64,000 nt of DNA, from the NCBI GenBank assembly GCA_025612245.1, contig JAAXKQ010000012.1, positions 84,999-148,998 of the forward strand. The letters are read 5' to 3'. Origin of the DNA: Ignavibacteria bacterium. GTDB taxonomy: Bacteria > Bacteroidota > Ignavibacteria > Ignavibacteriales > SURF-24. The translations under genes and the position numbers were made by a program. Under the pieces are notes generated by a model. It ran no database searches and was not told the origin of the DNA. It was given only the letters and a program-made list of their open reading frames with translations. Positions 62,661-64,000 of the stretch are shown here, in pieces (within the stretch, counting starts at the first letter, position 1; each line of letters begins with the position of its first letter).

Positions 62661-63937
62661 TGGATCTCAGGTTTCAGGGAATTGAAAAAGTAAACGGCGC
62701 GCTGGAACTTCCAGGCGACAAATCTATCTCTCACAGGGCTGTAATATTCTCGGCGCTGGCAGATGGGACTTCATACATAGAGAATCTCTCTAATGCCGAT
62801 GACGTCAAGTCCACGATGAGCTGCTTTAAGAGACTGGGCTGCTCATTTGAAAAGTCCTCCGGTATGCTTAAAGTAACAGGAAGGGGATTCAGGAAGTTTA
62901 ATAAGCCTGAAGCCTTATTTGCCGGAAATTCAGGAACTACCGCGCGCCTTTTAAGCGGAATACTGGTTGCTCAGCCGTTTGCTTCTGTAATTACGGGCGA
63001 CGAGTCACTTTCCATGCGTCCGATGAAAAGAGTTGTAGACCCGCTTAGTGAGATGGGCGGGATAATAAAGACAACCCCAAAGTTTACGCTTCCCGTAAGC
63101 ATTACGCCTTCTGAAGGCCTGCACGCCATTGAATACAGGCTTCCGGTTGCAAGTGCACAGGTAAAAAGCGCAGTTTTACTGGCAGGGTTGCACCTTGAGG
63201 AGGAGACCTCCGTGGTGGAATCTATTCCTTCAAGAGACCATACGGAAAGGCTCCTTTCACTTAAAACCTTGGAAGAAGACGGCCTGAATAAAATCTACGT
63301 CTCAAGAAAAGATTATCCCTCATGCAGCGAATACTTCGTTCCGTCGGATATTTCCACGGCTGCATTTTTTATTGTCCTTACACTCCTATCTGAAAACTCA
63401 AATCTTGTGATTCGGAATATTAGCCTCAACAAGACCAGAACGGGTATAATTGAGGTTTTAAGGAGCATGGGAGCAAATATTCAGGAGGATAACCTAAAGA
63501 CAAAGATGGGGGAAGAATACGGTGATTTGATTGTTTCAAGCAGCGTGCTTCATAATGTCGAAATCCCGAAGGAAGTCATTCCGAACATTATTGATGAAAT
63601 CCCGATCTTAAGCATTGCAGGTTTATTTGCCGAAGGAGACTTCAGGATTTCCAATGCCCGGGAACTAAGGGTAAAGGAAACAGACAGGATCAGTGCAATA
63701 TGCAAAAATATGAGGCTCCTTGGTCCTGATGTTACAGAAGAGGAAGATGGCTTTGAAATTTCGGGCAGCATAAAAAATGAGAACCCCACGTTTGACAGTT
63801 TTGGCGACCACAGGATTGCCATGGCATTTGGCATTCTTTCATCCCTGCTGAAAAACGGTGGGAATGTAAGTGATTTCGATTGTGTCAGGATATCCAATCC
63901 GGATTTCTTAAATCAGCTTAAGTCCATTACTAACTAA
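62660..63937 (+). CDS. aroA: 3-phosphoshikimate 1-carboxyvinyltransferase (EPSP synthase)
   Basis: Sixth step of the shikimate pathway. Motifs: LPGDKSISHRAVIFSAL (23-ish K and D), LFAGNSGTTARLLSGIL, GDESLSMRPMKRVV, ASAQVKSAVLLAGL, SRDHTERLL, PSDISTAAFFIVL, the DEIPILSIAGLFAEG catalytic Asp region, VKETDRISAI and FGDHRIAMAFGIL. 425 residues. Coupled to trmH. Confidence 0.97.
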   Translation: MDLRFQGIEKVNGALELPGDKSISHRAVIFSALADGTSYIENLSNADDVKSTMSCFKRLGCSFEKSSGMLKVTGRGFRKFNKPEALFAGNSGTTARLLSGILVAQPFASVITGDESLSMRPMKRVVDPLSEMGGIIKTTPKFTLPVSITPSEGLHAIEYRLPVASAQVKSAVLLAGLHLEEETSVVESIPSRDHTERLLSLKTLEEDGLNKIYVSRKDYPSCSEYFVPSDISTAAFFIVLTLLSENSNLVIRNISLNKTRTGIIEVLRSMGANIQEDNLKTKMGEEYGDLIVSSSVLHNVEIPKEVIPNIIDEIPILSIAGLFAEGDFRISNARELRVKETDRISAICKNMRLLGPDVTEEEDGFEISGSIKNENPTFDSFGDHRIAMAFGILSSLLKNGGNVSDFDCVRISNPDFLNQLKSITN

Positions 63938-63951
63938 GAGTATATAAAACA

Positions 63952-64000
63952 ATGGCAGAAGTAAGCTTAAAGGAAGTAACAAAGGTCTATGAAGGAGGCC
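63952..64000 (+). CDS. ABC transporter ATP-binding protein, partial at the window edge
   Basis: Only the first 16 codons are in the window, reading MAEVSLKEVTKVYEGG. This is the usual start of a MalK/UgpC-type sugar ABC transporter ATPase. It starts 14 bp after aroA. The call rests on the short N-terminal match alone. Confidence 0.55.
   Translation, partial: MAEVSLKEVTKVYEGG

Noticed and set aside
1..64000. CRISPR array, IS element, prophage or rRNA
   Set aside because: No regularly spaced repeats, transposase, integrase, phage genes or rRNA segments were seen on either strand.

Overview
The window is a gene-dense, roughly mid-GC bacterial chromosome segment. It most resembles a member of the Ignavibacteria / Bacteroidota-Chlorobiota assemblage. 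The evidence for this is a secreted Asp-box protein ending in a type IX secretion sorting domain (NYPNPFNP... start), a GWxTD-domain lipoprotein-like protein, lmo0937-type and PRC-barrel stress proteins, a membrane MutS-like protein, and weak or absent Shine-Dalgarno sequences at many starts. This is inference from family content; no rRNA is present. There is one tRNA, and I see no insertion sequences, prophage, CRISPR array or rRNA.

Layout. 0.1-8.7 kb (minus): an OmpR-type response regulator, a Lys-rich exported protein, an APC-type permease, ispE, a homocysteine methyltransferase-like gene and three consecutive family-9 glycosyltransferases. 8.8-21.9 kb (plus): prmC, dtd, a phosphatase-superfamily metalloenzyme, comEC, murB, an MFS carrier, the T9SS protein and tldD/tldE. 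22-24.6 kb (minus): a MoxR/BchI-like ATPase with its VWA partner. 24.9-37 kb (plus): alr, an unknown helical protein, manC, an RpiB-like protein, pyrK-pyrD, folC, rho, GWxTD-pdxA-methyltransferase-ftsE. 37.1-39.2 kb (minus): adk, tadA, tRNA-Arg(ACG), a PRC-barrel protein and a 49-residue membrane protein not obvious by length. 39.5-56.1 kb (plus): MutS-like, phosphoesterase-propeller fusion, an RlmL-like methyltransferase, upp, rel, ruvX, two bacterial microcompartment (BMC) shell genes, ybbR, tmk, a CtpA-type protease, htpG. 56.2-57.9 kb (minus): an exonuclease/GIY-YIG fusion. 58.1-64 kb (plus): ymdB, an orphan DNA methyltransferase, folD, deoC, a HicB-like protein, trmH, aroA and the start of an ABC ATPase gene.

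Most interesting system. Three separate places in this otherwise housekeeping stretch carry parts of what looks like one dispersed bacterial microcompartment. These are a self-contained two-gene shell operon at 49.1-50.1 kb with its own sigma70-like promoter and terminator, a deoxyribose-phosphate aldolase at 61.0 kb with an extra ~65-residue N-terminal segment that looks like an encapsulation helix, and an RpiB-fold protein at 28.0 kb whose N-terminal ~45 residues resemble a segment found on other BMC enzymes and whose catalytic Cys position is Asp. DeoC plus RpiB-like enzymes is, as I recall, the hallmark of sugar-phosphate-utilising BMC loci. The second shell protein is unusual: after an acidic linker it ends in a ~50-residue Rho_N/SAP-like helical domain, which suggests a shell that could bind nucleic acid.

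Other points of note: tRNA-Arg(ACG) sits beside the gene (tadA) for the enzyme that makes its wobble inosine; TldD has a Tat-like leader; and there is a solitary beta-class DNA methyltransferase without a restriction partner.
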